Of a stretch of DNA of 64,000 nt, positions 17,970 through 26,319 are shown piece by piece. The stretch is from Aestuariicoccus sp032586235 (GTDB lineage Bacteria; Pseudomonadota; Alphaproteobacteria; Rhodobacterales; Rhodobacteraceae). Location of the stretch: assembly GCF_032586235.1 (NCBI RefSeq), contig NZ_JAWHTD010000008.1, positions 62,001 through 126,000 on the forward strand, read 5' to 3'. Below the pieces are notes generated by a model that ran no database searches, was not told the DNA's origin, and saw only the letters and a list, made by a program, of their open reading frames with translations. The number at the start of each line of letters is the position of its first letter. Within the stretch, counting starts at the first letter, position 1. A program made the translations under genes and the position numbers.

Positions 17970-19775
17970 ATGACACTCAACGCCACCATCGCCGAAGTGA
18001 CAGAGCGGATCGAGACCCGTTCGGCCGACATGCGCGGCACCTATCTCGACCGGATGCGCCGCGCCGCCGACGAAGGCCCGCGCCGCGCCCATCTGACCTG
18101 CGGCAACCAGGCCCACGCCTATGCGGCGATGGGCGAGGACAAGGATGCGCTCGCCACCGGGCGCGCGCCCAATATAGGGATCGTCAGCGCCTATAACGAC
18201 ATGCTCTCGGCGCATCAGCCGTTCGAAAGATACCCCGACATCATCCGCGCCGCCGCCCGCGCGCAGGGCGGCACCGCGCAGGTCGCGGGCGGGGTCCCGG
18301 CCATGTGCGATGGCGTCACCCAGGGCCAGGTCGGGATGGAGCTGTCGCTCTTTTCGCGCGACGTGATTGCGCTGGCCGCGGGCGTGGCGCTGTCGCACAA
18401 CGTCTTCGACAGCGCGCTTTATCTGGGCGTCTGCGACAAGATCGTGCCGGGCCTCGTGATCGGCGCGGCCACCTTCGGCTATATCCCCGGCATCTTCCTG
18501 CCCGCCGGTCCCATGCCCTCGGGCCTGCCCAACGACGAAAAGGCCAAGGTGCGCCAGCAGTTCGCCGCCGGCGAGGTGGGCCGCGACAGGCTGATGGAGG
18601 CCGAGATGGCCTCCTATCACTCGCCCGGCACCTGCACCTTCTACGGCACCGCCAATTCCAACCAGATGCTGATGGAGTTCATGGGCCTGCACCTGCCCGG
18701 CGCCTCCTTCGTCAATCCCGGAACCCCGCTGCGCGAAGCGCTGACGGTGGCCGGCACCGAACGCGCGCTCGAGATCACCAACCTGGGCAACGATTATCGC
18801 CCGGTCTGCGACATCCTCGACGCCAAGGCCTTCGTCAATGGTATCGTGGGGCTCATGGCCACGGGCGGCTCGACCAACCTGGTGATGCACCTTCCGGCAA
18901 TGGCGCGCGCCGCCGGCATCGCGCTCGAGCTCGAGGATTTCGACGATATCTCGTCGGTGACGCCGCTGATGGCCAAGGTCTATCCCAACGGGCTGGCGGA
19001 CGTGAACCACTTCCACGCCGCGGGCGGGCTGCAATACATGATGGGCGAGCTGCTCTCGGCGGGCCTCCTGCACGAGGACGTCAAGACCGTCGCGGGCGAC
19101 GGCCTGTCGCTCTACACCCGCGAGCCGCAGATCCGCGACGGCCGCGTGGTCTATACCGATGGGCCCAAGGAAACCCAGAACGACCGCATCCTGCGCCCCG
19201 CCACCGACCCTTTCCAGGCCACCGGCGGGCTCAAGCAGCTTTACGGCAACCTCGGCCACGGCATGATGAAAACCTCCGCCGTCGCGCCCGAACGCCACGT
19301 GATCGAGGCCCCGGCCCGCGTCTTCCACGACCAGGCGGCGGTCAAGACCGCTTTCAAGGCCGGCGAATTCACCTCTGACACGGTGATCGTCGTGCGCTTC
19401 CAGGGGCCGCGCTCGAACGGCATGCCGGAACTGCACGGGCTCACGCCCACACTGGCGGTGCTGCAGGACCGCGGCCTCAAGGTGGCGCTCGTGACCGACG
19501 GCCGCATGTCGGGCGCCAGCGGCAAGGTCCCCTCGGCCATCCACGTCTGCCCCGAGGCCGCCGACGGCGGCCCGCTCGCCCGGGTCCGCGATGGCGATAT
19601 TGTCCGGGTCGACGCGGTCGCGGGCACGATCGAATGCCTGGCCCCGGATTTCGACAAGCGCGAGCCCGTCACCGCCGATCTTTCCGGCAACGGCCACGGC
19701 GTCGGCCGCGAGATATTCGAGGTCTTCCGCGCCAATGTCGGTCTTGCCTCCAAGGGCGCGGGCGTGGTCGTCTGA
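17970..19775 (+). CDS. edd: Phosphogluconate dehydratase
   Basis: Edd dehydrates 6-phosphogluconate to KDPG, the first specific step of the Entner-Doudoroff pathway. The 601-residue protein is of full length for the IlvD/Edd family, with conserved VPAMCDGVTQGQVGMELSLF, the cluster cysteines in SPGTCTFYGTANSN and GVCDKI, and the late TDGRMSGASGKVPSAIH motif. I chose the ATG at 17970, preceded by GAGGGAGGA; the frame extends upstream but without family similarity. Followed by eda after 81 bases and preceded by a LacI-like operator. Confidence 0.97.
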   Translation: MTLNATIAEVTERIETRSADMRGTYLDRMRRAADEGPRRAHLTCGNQAHAYAAMGEDKDALATGRAPNIGIVSAYNDMLSAHQPFERYPDIIRAAARAQGGTAQVAGGVPAMCDGVTQGQVGMELSLFSRDVIALAAGVALSHNVFDSALYLGVCDKIVPGLVIGAATFGYIPGIFLPAGPMPSGLPNDEKAKVRQQFAAGEVGRDRLMEAEMASYHSPGTCTFYGTANSNQMLMEFMGLHLPGASFVNPGTPLREALTVAGTERALEITNLGNDYRPVCDILDAKAFVNGIVGLMATGGSTNLVMHLPAMARAAGIALELEDFDDISSVTPLMAKVYPNGLADVNHFHAAGGLQYMMGELLSAGLLHEDVKTVAGDGLSLYTREPQIRDGRVVYTDGPKETQNDRILRPATDPFQATGGLKQLYGNLGHGMMKTSAVAPERHVIEAPARVFHDQAAVKTAFKAGEFTSDTVIVVRFQGPRSNGMPELHGLTPTLAVLQDRGLKVALVTDGRMSGASGKVPSAIHVCPEAADGGPLARVRDGDIVRVDAVAGTIECLAPDFDKREPVTADLSGNGHGVGREIFEVFRANVGLASKGAGVVV

Positions 19776-19790
19776 CACCACGCCCCCTGC

Positions 19791-19832
19791 TTCTTCTTGG
19801 CAAAAATACTCCCGCCGGAGGCTCCGCCGCCG
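19791..19832. repeat. Intergenic TTCTTCTTGGCAAAAATACT element between edd and eda
   Basis: The sequence CTTCTTCTTGGCAAAAATAC followed by TCCCGCCGGAGGCTCCG resembles the elements at 12481, 63293 and 63388 in layout (CTTC, GG, CAAAAATA, CCC). It includes the small palindrome CGGAGGCTCCG and could modulate eda expression. Confidence 0.4.
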
Positions 19833-19856
19833 GCCCCAGAACGCAAAGGTCCGAAC

Positions 19857-20501
19857 ATGCTCACGCCCCTCGCCGCAAGCCTTGAAACCGAACGCCTCTG
19901 CCGCCTTGCCCCGGTGATCCCGGTGCTGGTCATCGACGACGCCGCCACCGCCCGCCCTCTGGCCGAGGCGCTGGTCCGCGGCGGCCTGCCCGTGCTCGAG
20001 GTCACCCTGCGCACCGACGCGGCACTCGACGTGATCCGCGAAATGGCCAAGGTCGAGGGCGGGGTGGTCGGCGCGGGCACGCTGCTGACCCCGTCGGACG
20101 TGCACGCCGCGCAAGAGGCCGGCGCGCGTTTCGGCGTCTCGCCCGGCGCGACCGACACCCTGCTCGAGGCCTGCGAAAGCGCGGGCCTTCCACTGCTGCC
20201 GGGTGCTGCCACCGCGTCCGAGGCAATGCGGCTGCTGGAACGCGGCTATTCGGTACAGAAATTCTTCCCCGCCGAGGCCAATGGCGGCGTACCCGCGCTC
20301 AAGGCCATCGGCGCGCCGATCCCGCAGGTCCGCTTCTGCCCCACGGGCGGCGTGTCGCTGAAGAACGCGGGCGAGTACCTTTCGCTCTCCAACACGCTCT
20401 GCGTCGGCGGCAGCTGGGTCGCACCGAAAGAGCTGATCGCCAAGGGCGACTGGGCCGGGATCGAAGCCCTCGCCCGCGAAGCCGCCGCCCTGCCCCGCTG
20501 A
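19857..20501 (+). CDS. eda: 2-dehydro-3-deoxy-phosphogluconate aldolase
   Basis: Eda cleaves KDPG to pyruvate and glyceraldehyde-3-phosphate, completing the Entner-Doudoroff pathway. The 214-residue TIM-barrel protein has the family motifs PVIPVLVIDD, LEVTLRT (Glu catalytic), GAGTLL, FGVSPGAT and the Schiff-base lysine in YSVQKFFPAE. I chose the ATG at 19857, with AAAGG upstream; a start 20 codons earlier falls inside the intergenic repeat. It is cotranscribed with edd. Confidence 0.96.
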   Translation: MLTPLAASLETERLCRLAPVIPVLVIDDAATARPLAEALVRGGLPVLEVTLRTDAALDVIREMAKVEGGVVGAGTLLTPSDVHAAQEAGARFGVSPGATDTLLEACESAGLPLLPGAATASEAMRLLERGYSVQKFFPAEANGGVPALKAIGAPIPQVRFCPTGGVSLKNAGEYLSLSNTLCVGGSWVAPKELIAKGDWAGIEALAREAAALPR

Positions 20502-20510
20502 CGCAACCCT

Positions 20511-20572
20511 GCCCCGGACCCCGCTCCGGGGCGTCCGGCGCCCGCCACGAGGCCCCGGATCAGGTCCGGGGC
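20511..20572. repeat. Two tandem GC-rich hairpins after eda
   Basis: Two near-perfect inverted repeats, 20511-20532 and 20551-20572, each have GCCCCGGA arms pairing with TCCGGGGC. The second shares its sequence pattern with a hairpin at 49877-49899. They lie between the convergent eda and the small gene upstream of... on the minus strand, so a role in 3' end formation is likely. Confidence 0.5.
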
Positions 20573-20576
20573 GAGG

Positions 20577-20846
20577 TTACGCCTGGCGCGGGCGGGAACG
20601 CCAGCCGCCGCGGCGTCTGGGACGGGCCATGGCCTCTTGCCCTTCGCGCAGCACCTGCGTCATCGGGTGCCCCTCGGCCCCGTGCCGCGCCAGCAATTCG
20701 GCGATCAGCGTGGCGGTGTCGGCATCCACCGGCACCGCCAGCGCCCAATCCAGAAAGATCGACCGGCATTCGGAATAGCTGATGCCGTCGATGGCGTAAC
20801 TTTCGGCGATCAGGCCCTTCGGGTCCGTCGCATCCCCTTTTCTCAT
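20577..20846 (-). CDS. Small hypothetical protein coupled to glnE
   Basis: An 89-residue protein starting MRKGDATDPKGLIAESYAID with an acidic helical core (GISYSECRSIFLDWALAVPV) and a basic Arg-rich C terminus (ARPRRRGGWRSRPRQA). Its ATG overlaps the glnE stop by four bases, strong evidence of coupled translation. I do not recognise the family; a basic tail may bind nucleic acid. The reading frame is chosen over the overlapping one at 20560-20856, which lacks coupling and protein-like composition. Confidence 0.7.
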   Translation of the reverse strand: MRKGDATDPKGLIAESYAIDGISYSECRSIFLDWALAVPVDADTATLIAELLARHGAEGHPMTQVLREGQEAMARPRRRGGWRSRPRQA

Positions 20847-23623
20847 CGCGTGTCATCCTCCGGCAGCGCCGCGTCGATGATGGCAGCCGCCCGCGCGGCC
20901 ATCTGCTCTAGCCGCGACGCCAGGGCGGGCATATCCGGCGCATCGGTCAGCCGCAGCAGAAAGGCGCAGCCGGCCTCGCCCAGATCCTCCGGATCGAGGG
21001 CGGTCTCGCGGATCAGCCGCGCACCGATCTGCAGCGCCCAGCAGAGCCGGTATGTCGCCGCCAGGTGATCGGCCTCGGCCGCCGTCAGCCAGCCGCAGGT
21101 CGCCGCCGCCTGAAGTCCGTCGGTCGCGTTGCGCGGCGACGCCCCGGACAAAAGCGCGCCCGCCTGCGCCACCAGTTCGATGTCCTGCATCCGCCCGCGC
21201 CCCAGCTTGGGATCCCAGGGATCGCCGGCGCCTTTGGCCTCGGCGATGCGCGCGCGCATGACGGCCACTTCGCGCAGCACCGCGTCCCGGTCCCGCGCCT
21301 CACCCAGCAAGCTCCGCCGGAAACTCTCCACATCCCGCGCCAGCGTCTCGGACCCCGCCACCGGCCGGGCGCGGGTCAGCGCCAGATGTTCCCATACCCA
21401 GGCCTCGGTCCGCTGGTAGGTCTGGAAGGCCTTCCACGAGGTCGCCACCGGCCCCTGGTTGCCAGAGGGCCGCAGCCGCATGTCGACCTCGTAAAGCCGC
21501 CCCTCGGCCATCGGCGCGGTCATCGCGGTGATCATCGCCTGCGTCAGCCGCGCGTAATAGGTGCGCGCGGGCAAGGGCCGCCGCCCGTCCGAGGCCTCGT
21601 CGTCCTCGGGGTCGTAGATCACGATCACATCCAGATCGGACCGCGCATGCAGCCGCGCAGCGCCCAGCGAGCCCATCCCCAGCACGATCGCACCGCGCCC
21701 GGGCAGGCGCCCGTGCTTTTCGGCGAATCGCGCCACGACCTCGGGCCAGAGGGCGGCCAGCGACGCCTGGGCCAGATCGGCATAGGCGCGGCCCGCCTCC
21801 TCGGTGTCCATCAGCCCGCGCAGCAGGTGCACACCGACACGGAAATGCCATTCCTTGCCCCAACGCCGCGCGGTGTCGAGCTTGCGCTCGTAATCGTCGT
21901 CGCGGGCCAGTTGTTCGCGCAGCATCGCCTCCAACACCGCCGCCCCCGGCCAGGGGCTAAAGAAATCGCCGCCGATCACCGCGTCGAAAACGCCCGAATT
22001 CCGCGCCAGATAGCGCCCCAGATCGGGCGAGACGCTGACGATCCCCACCAGCAGGTCGATAAGCTGCGGATTGGCCTCGAAAAGCGAGAAAAGCTGCACG
22101 CCCGCCGGCAGGCCTTCGAGAAAGCCGTCGAAGGCGACAAGCGCCTCTTCGGGGCGCGCAGCCTTTTCCAGCCGCCGCAGGATTTCAGGCTTGAGCCGGT
22201 TGAAGATGCCAACCGCCCGTTCCGAACGCAGCGCGGGATAGCTGGGCCAGCGCTTGGGAATCTCGCTTTGATCCAGCGCCTGCGGCGCGGCGGCGTCTTC
22301 GGTGCCGGGGGCGAAGAAGCCCTCGGTCAGCTCGTGCACCTCGGCCAGCCGCGCGCTCAGATCGGCGCGCAGGCTGGCGCTGTCGGTGCCCATGAGGCAG
22401 GCCAGCCGGTCAAAGCCGTCGTCCGATTGCGGCAGGTCATGGGTCTGGGCGTCGCGGACCATCTGGACCCGGTGTTCGACCTCGCGGTGGGCGCGGTAAT
22501 GCGCGACCAGCGTCTCGGCCACCCCTTCGGGCACCCACCCTTTGGACGCCAGCACCCGCAGCCCCTCGACCGTGCCGCGCACCCGCAGATCCGGGTCGCG
22601 CCCGCCGGCGATGATCTGGCGGGTCTGGGTGAAGAACTCGATCTCGCGGATGCCGCCGCGCCCCAGCTTCATGTTGTGGCCCGGCAGTGTGATCGGCCCG
22701 CCCAGCCCTTTGTGTTCGCGGATGCGCAGGCGCATGTCGTGGGCGTCCTGGATGGCCGCGAAATCGAGGTGTTTGCGCCAGACGAAGGGCCGCAGCGTTT
22801 CCAGAAACCGCCGCCCCGCCGCAAGATCGCCCGCCGCCGGGCGCGCCTTGATATAGGCCGCGCGTTCCCAGGTCCGCCCGAGGCTTTCGTAATACCGCTC
22901 GGCGGCCTCCATCGCCATGCAGACGGGCGTCACCGACGGATCGGGGCGCAGCCGCAGATCGGTGCGAAAGACATAGCCCTCGCCGGTCAGGTCGCTCAGC
23001 GTGGTGGCCATCTTGCGGGTCGCGCGCACGAAACTCGCGCGGGCCTCGTGGTAATCGCCGGGATCGAAGCGGGTCTCGTCGAAGAGGCAGATCAGGTCGA
23101 TGTCGGAACTGTAGTTGAGCTCATGCGCGCCCATCTTGCCCATGGCCAGCGCCACCATGCCGCCGGCAGTGTCGATGTCGTCTTCGGTCTGGCCGGGCAG
23201 TTTCTTGCGCCGGATCTCGACGCCGATGGCGGCGCGGAGCGCGCTGGTCGCGGCCAGATCGGCGAAATCGGTCAGACGGCCTGTCACCTCCTCCAGCGGC
23301 CAGACGCCGGCCAGATCGGCCAGCGCGATCAGCAGCGCGACCCGCCGCTTGGCCTGCCGCAGCGTGACGCCGATGGTGTCGGGCGGGGCCGCGCGGATGT
23401 CGGCGCAGACAGCGTCGAAGGCGCGTTCGGGCGCGTCCATCGCCGCCTCGAGCCAGCCGCCCTCTTTTTCGATCAGCGTGCGAAGATAGGGCGAGCTGCC
23501 CGCCGTGCCCGCGATCAGCTCGGCCACGGGGCCCTCGGCCCAGGGCACGAAGGCGCAGGCCTCTTCGGCGCGGTCGGGCTCATAGGGGCGCGGCAGGCGC
23601 GTGATACGGTCGCGAAAGCACAT
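20843..23623 (-). CDS. glnE: Bifunctional glutamine-synthetase adenylyltransferase/deadenylase
   Basis: GlnE adds and removes AMP on glutamine synthetase in response to nitrogen status. The protein has two nucleotidyltransferase domains: the N-terminal deadenylase with GKMGAHELNYSSDIDLICLF and the C-terminal adenylylase with GSLGAARLHARSDLDVIVIY. Both Asp-x-Asp metal sites are intact. I set the start at the ATG at 23623, giving 926 residues; the frame is open a further 55 codons, but that extension overlaps the divergent YbaK gene and is basic and low in family similarity. The start remains uncertain. Confidence 0.93.
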   Translation of the reverse strand: MCFRDRITRLPRPYEPDRAEEACAFVPWAEGPVAELIAGTAGSSPYLRTLIEKEGGWLEAAMDAPERAFDAVCADIRAAPPDTIGVTLRQAKRRVALLIALADLAGVWPLEEVTGRLTDFADLAATSALRAAIGVEIRRKKLPGQTEDDIDTAGGMVALAMGKMGAHELNYSSDIDLICLFDETRFDPGDYHEARASFVRATRKMATTLSDLTGEGYVFRTDLRLRPDPSVTPVCMAMEAAERYYESLGRTWERAAYIKARPAAGDLAAGRRFLETLRPFVWRKHLDFAAIQDAHDMRLRIREHKGLGGPITLPGHNMKLGRGGIREIEFFTQTRQIIAGGRDPDLRVRGTVEGLRVLASKGWVPEGVAETLVAHYRAHREVEHRVQMVRDAQTHDLPQSDDGFDRLACLMGTDSASLRADLSARLAEVHELTEGFFAPGTEDAAAPQALDQSEIPKRWPSYPALRSERAVGIFNRLKPEILRRLEKAARPEEALVAFDGFLEGLPAGVQLFSLFEANPQLIDLLVGIVSVSPDLGRYLARNSGVFDAVIGGDFFSPWPGAAVLEAMLREQLARDDDYERKLDTARRWGKEWHFRVGVHLLRGLMDTEEAGRAYADLAQASLAALWPEVVARFAEKHGRLPGRGAIVLGMGSLGAARLHARSDLDVIVIYDPEDDEASDGRRPLPARTYYARLTQAMITAMTAPMAEGRLYEVDMRLRPSGNQGPVATSWKAFQTYQRTEAWVWEHLALTRARPVAGSETLARDVESFRRSLLGEARDRDAVLREVAVMRARIAEAKGAGDPWDPKLGRGRMQDIELVAQAGALLSGASPRNATDGLQAAATCGWLTAAEADHLAATYRLCWALQIGARLIRETALDPEDLGEAGCAFLLRLTDAPDMPALASRLEQMAARAAAIIDAALPEDDTR

Positions 23624-23702
23624 GGCGGCAGAAGGCCACGCGGCGCGGCAAAGCGCAATGGGCCACTTGCGGCAGCCCGCGCGCTGCGCCACGGTGCGCC
23701 GC

Positions 23703-24170
23703 ATGAGCAAGAGCCTGAAACGTGTGCGCGCGGCGCTGGAAGCCGCCGGGATCGCCCCGGACATCCGAGATGTGGGGCAGGCCCGCACGGCTGGCGAGGC
23801 CGCGGACAGCGTCGGCTGTCACCTCGACCAGATCGCGAAATCCATGATTTTCGGCACCGCCACGACCGGCGACGTGGTGCTGCTGCTGACGGCGGGCGGC
23901 AACCGGGTCGATCCGGCGCTGGCGGCGTCGGCGGTGGGCGAGCCGCTGGTGCGGGCGGATGCGGCGCAGGTGCGCGCGCAGACCGGCTTTGCCATCGGGG
24001 GCGTGTCGCCGGTCGGGCACCTGACCCCGGTGCGCGCCTGGATCGACCCCAGGCTGATGGCGTTCGACCTGCTCTGGGCGGCAGCAGGCACGCCGCGGCA
24101 TGTCTTTCCCATCGCGCCGGAGGCTTTGGTCGCCCTGACAGACGCCGTTCCGGCCCGCTTCACGGCCTGA
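23703..24170 (+). CDS. YbaK/EbsC family aminoacyl-tRNA deacylase-like protein
   Basis: A 155-residue protein of the YbaK/ProX fold, which hydrolyses mischarged tRNAs such as Cys-tRNA(Pro) or Ala-tRNA(Pro). Family features are CHLDQIAKSMIFG (with the catalytic Lys), VLLLTAGGNRVD and the FAIGGVSPVGH loop. The start at 23703 (MSKSLKRV) leaves a divergent gap of 79 bases from glnE. The exact tRNA substrate cannot be judged. Confidence 0.9.
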   Translation: MSKSLKRVRAALEAAGIAPDIRDVGQARTAGEAADSVGCHLDQIAKSMIFGTATTGDVVLLLTAGGNRVDPALAASAVGEPLVRADAAQVRAQTGFAIGGVSPVGHLTPVRAWIDPRLMAFDLLWAAAGTPRHVFPIAPEALVALTDAVPARFTA

Positions 24171-24237
24171 TAACCCCTGAAAATTCATAGGATTTTAACT
24201 ATGAAAACAAACCCATAGCAAGAAAATGTAAAAAACG

Positions 24238-24303
24238 TTCACATTGACCCTTGAAGGCTCCGGCTCTGATCCCGATCTAGTGTGATGTGAAAAGCATTCA
24301 CAT
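24238..24303. promoter_or_regulatory. Candidate promoter and repeated TTCACATT operator before DUF2852 gene
   Basis: TTCACATT occurs at 24238 and 24297; the second forms a perfect inverted repeat ATGTGAA-N5-TTCACAT (24285-24303). Between them CTTGAA (24250-24255), 15 bases, then CCCGATCTA resembles a heat-shock sigma-32 promoter (CTTGAA and CCCCATNTA). The surroundings (24180-24240) are unusually AT-rich for this window. Confidence 0.4.
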
Positions 24304-24340
24304 TAACACCGAGACACACGACAGAGAAACGGAGACCAAA

Positions 24341-24766
24341 ATGACCACCGTCGCACAAAACGCCCCGCTGCCTGCCCATTCCGGCTGGCTGACGCGTGCC
24401 GAGGCCTGGCTGGATCACAAGGGCAAGGGTGCCTGGATCGCGGCCATGGTGCTTGGTTTCATCTTCTTCTGGCCCGTCGGTCTTGCCCTTCTGGCCTACC
24501 TGATCTGGAGCAAACGCATGTTTTCGAAATCCTGCCGCGGCTCGAACCGCACCCGCCACGCCTTTACGGCGATGAAATCCAGTGGCAACAGCGCCTTTGA
24601 CGCCTACAAGGCCGAAACGCTGCGCCGGCTGGAGGAAGAACAGGAAAGCTTTGAGGCGTTCCTCGAGCGCCTCCGCGAAGCCAAGGACAAGGCCGAGTTC
24701 GACCAGTTCATGGACGACCGCGCCCGCAAGGCCCGGGAAGCCACGCGCGAAGACGAAGACGCCTGA
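24341..24766 (+). CDS. DUF2852 membrane protein
   Basis: A 141-residue protein with one or two closely spaced hydrophobic segments (GAWIAAMVLGFIFFWPVGLA, residues about 29-57), then a cytoplasmic charged region including a long Glu/Arg/Lys-rich helix likely to form a coiled coil (AETLRRLEEEQESFEAFLER). DUF2852 proteins are common in Rhodobacterales and Rhizobiales, of unknown function. I chose the ATG at 24341, with CGGAGACC upstream. Its distinctive AT-rich regulatory region suggests stress or condition-dependent expression. Confidence 0.85.
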   Translation: MTTVAQNAPLPAHSGWLTRAEAWLDHKGKGAWIAAMVLGFIFFWPVGLALLAYLIWSKRMFSKSCRGSNRTRHAFTAMKSSGNSAFDAYKAETLRRLEEEQESFEAFLERLREAKDKAEFDQFMDDRARKAREATREDEDA

Positions 24767-24780
24767 TTTGACACCTACGA

Positions 24781-24805
24781 CCGGGGCCCGCAAAACGGGC
24801 CCCGG
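24781..24805 (+). terminator. Strong GC hairpin after DUF2852 gene
   Basis: A perfect ten-base-pair stem CCGGGGCCCG / CGGGCCCCGG with loop CAAAA lies between the DUF2852 and RDD genes. It lacks a T-tract, so it may attenuate or stabilise the message rather than fully stop transcription. Confidence 0.5.
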
Positions 24806-24826
24806 CCCTTGCCCGAGAGAGAAGAC

Positions 24827-25279
24827 ATGAACCGTTACGCCACCCCGACAGATCACCTGCCCGATCCGGTGACGCAGGCGGAGTTTTACGCCGACGTCAC
24901 GCTGAAACGCGCGCTGGCCTGGGTGATCGACTCGATTCTGATCCTGGCGCTGGTGGTGCCGGTCGTCGTCATGACCGCCTTCATCGGCCTTTTCTTCCTG
25001 CCGTTCCTGTTCCTGGTGGTGGGCTTCGTCTATCGCGCGGCCACCATCGCGGGCGGATCGGCCACCTGGGGCATGCGCCTGATGGCGATCGAGCTGCGCG
25101 ATGCCTACGGGCGGCGGCTGGACGGCGGCACGGCGCTTTTGCACACGCTTGGATACACCGTGTCGATGTCGATCCCGCTGATCCAGTTCGTGTCGATCGT
25201 GACGATCGTCACCTCCGAGCGCGGTCAAAGCCTGACGGACATGGGGTTGGGCACCGCGATGATCAACCGCCGCGCCTGA
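24827..25279 (+). CDS. RDD family membrane protein
   Basis: A 150-residue RDD-domain protein: the domain starts TLKRALAWVIDSILILALVV with the conserved Arg-Asp signature (here R and D), has about three membrane segments, and ends SLTDMGLGTAMIN, where the second Asp of RDD sits. RDD proteins are thought to be small membrane transporters or ion exchangers, poorly studied. I chose the ATG at 24827 with GAGAGAAGA upstream. Separated from the DUF2852 gene only by a hairpin. Confidence 0.87.
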   Translation: MNRYATPTDHLPDPVTQAEFYADVTLKRALAWVIDSILILALVVPVVVMTAFIGLFFLPFLFLVVGFVYRAATIAGGSATWGMRLMAIELRDAYGRRLDGGTALLHTLGYTVSMSIPLIQFVSIVTIVTSERGQSLTDMGLGTAMINRRA

Positions 25280-25383
25280 GCGGCGGGTCGCCGCCTCCCC
25301 GAAAACCGCGATGGCGGAAGGGGTTGGCGGCGACGAAATTCGTTGCTAGGCTTTGATCCGACCAGCTGACCCTCGGGATCCAA

Positions 25384-26193
25384 ATGCGCCATTCGCTGCC
25401 TCTTGCGCCGCAATTCTATGTGACGGCCCCGCAGCCCTGTCCGTATCTTCCGGACCGGATGGAGCGAAAGCTGTTCACCGCGCTTCAGGGCGAAAACGCC
25501 GACCGGCTGAACGATGCCCTATCCAAGCAGGGCTTTCGCCGGTCGCAGAACGTGCTTTACCGTCCGTCCTGTTCGGATTGCGCGGCGTGTCTTTCGGCGC
25601 GGATCGACGTGCAGCGGTTCAAGCCGTCCAAGGGCCAGCGCCGCACCATCCGCCGCAACGCCCATCTGGCGCGCCGCGCCTCGAGCCCCTGGGCGACCGA
25701 GGCGCAATACGACCTCTTCCGCCGTTACCTAGACCTTCGCCATGCCGATGGCGGCATGGCCGATATGGACGTCTTCGAATTCGCCGCGATGATCGAGGAA
25801 ACGCCGATCCGGTCGCGTGTGGTGGAATACACCGACACCAACAAGCATCTGGCGGCCGTGTGCCTGACCGATGTGCTCGATGACGGGCTGTCGATGGTCT
25901 ATTCCTTCTACGACCCCGATCTGCAGCGGCAATCGCTGGGCACCTGGATGATCCTCGACCATGTCGAGATCGCGCGCGAGGCTGGTCTGCCCTATGTCTA
26001 CCTGGGCTATTGGGTGCCCGGCAGCGACAAGATGGGCTACAAGGCGCAGTTCGACGCGCTCGAGATTTACAGCCGTGGCGCGTGGCAGCGGCTGGACGAC
26101 CCCAAGGCCCACAGTGCCGACACCCATCCGCTGTCCAACGATCCCATCGCCGAACAGGTCGCCAATATCGCCCTGCCGGACCGGCTGGGCTGA
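25384..26193 (+). CDS. bpt: Arginyl/leucyl-tRNA--protein transferase
   Basis: A 269-residue bacterial protein transferase that attaches an amino acid from charged tRNA to N-terminal acidic residues, marking proteins for ClpSAP degradation (N-degron pathway). The N-terminal half has the PCPYLPDRMER region and cysteine cluster CSDCAACLSARID; the C-terminal half has SFYDPDLQRQSLGTWMILDH and YVYLGYWVPGSDKMGYK, diagnostic of ATE/Bpt. The gene name is given for the bacterial form; substrate amino acid (Leu in most Bpt) is inferred. Confidence 0.93.
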   Translation: MRHSLPLAPQFYVTAPQPCPYLPDRMERKLFTALQGENADRLNDALSKQGFRRSQNVLYRPSCSDCAACLSARIDVQRFKPSKGQRRTIRRNAHLARRASSPWATEAQYDLFRRYLDLRHADGGMADMDVFEFAAMIEETPIRSRVVEYTDTNKHLAAVCLTDVLDDGLSMVYSFYDPDLQRQSLGTWMILDHVEIAREAGLPYVYLGYWVPGSDKMGYKAQFDALEIYSRGAWQRLDDPKAHSADTHPLSNDPIAEQVANIALPDRLG

Positions 26194-26271
26194 GCGCCAC
26201 GCGGGCCGACCGCGCTGCACCACATTCTCGACCATGAGCCGGCCCGGACGGGTAGCGCTCTACAGACATGA

Positions 26272-26299
26272 AAAAGGCCGCCTCGAAGGGCGGCCTTTT
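26272..26299. terminator. Bidirectional rho-independent terminator
   Basis: AAAAGGCCGCC pairs with GGCGGCCTTTT (11 bp) around a loop of TCGAAG, with A- and T-runs on the outside in both directions. It separates the convergent bpt and TRAP permease genes and should serve both. Confidence 0.8.
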
Positions 26300-26319
26300 C
26301 TGGTTTCGGGGTGGCCCCG

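Noticed and set aside
20560..20856. Alternative reading frame for the small glnE-linked protein
   Set aside because: Composition is Arg/Gly-rich and unlike a protein; the 20577-20846 frame has a four-base overlap with glnE and a normal composition.
21065..24190. Long plus-strand open frame opposite glnE (over 1000 codons)
   Set aside because: It is antisense to a clear glnE with both nucleotidyltransferase motifs; long antisense frames are common in GC-rich DNA, and the product has repetitive Arg/His/Gln composition.
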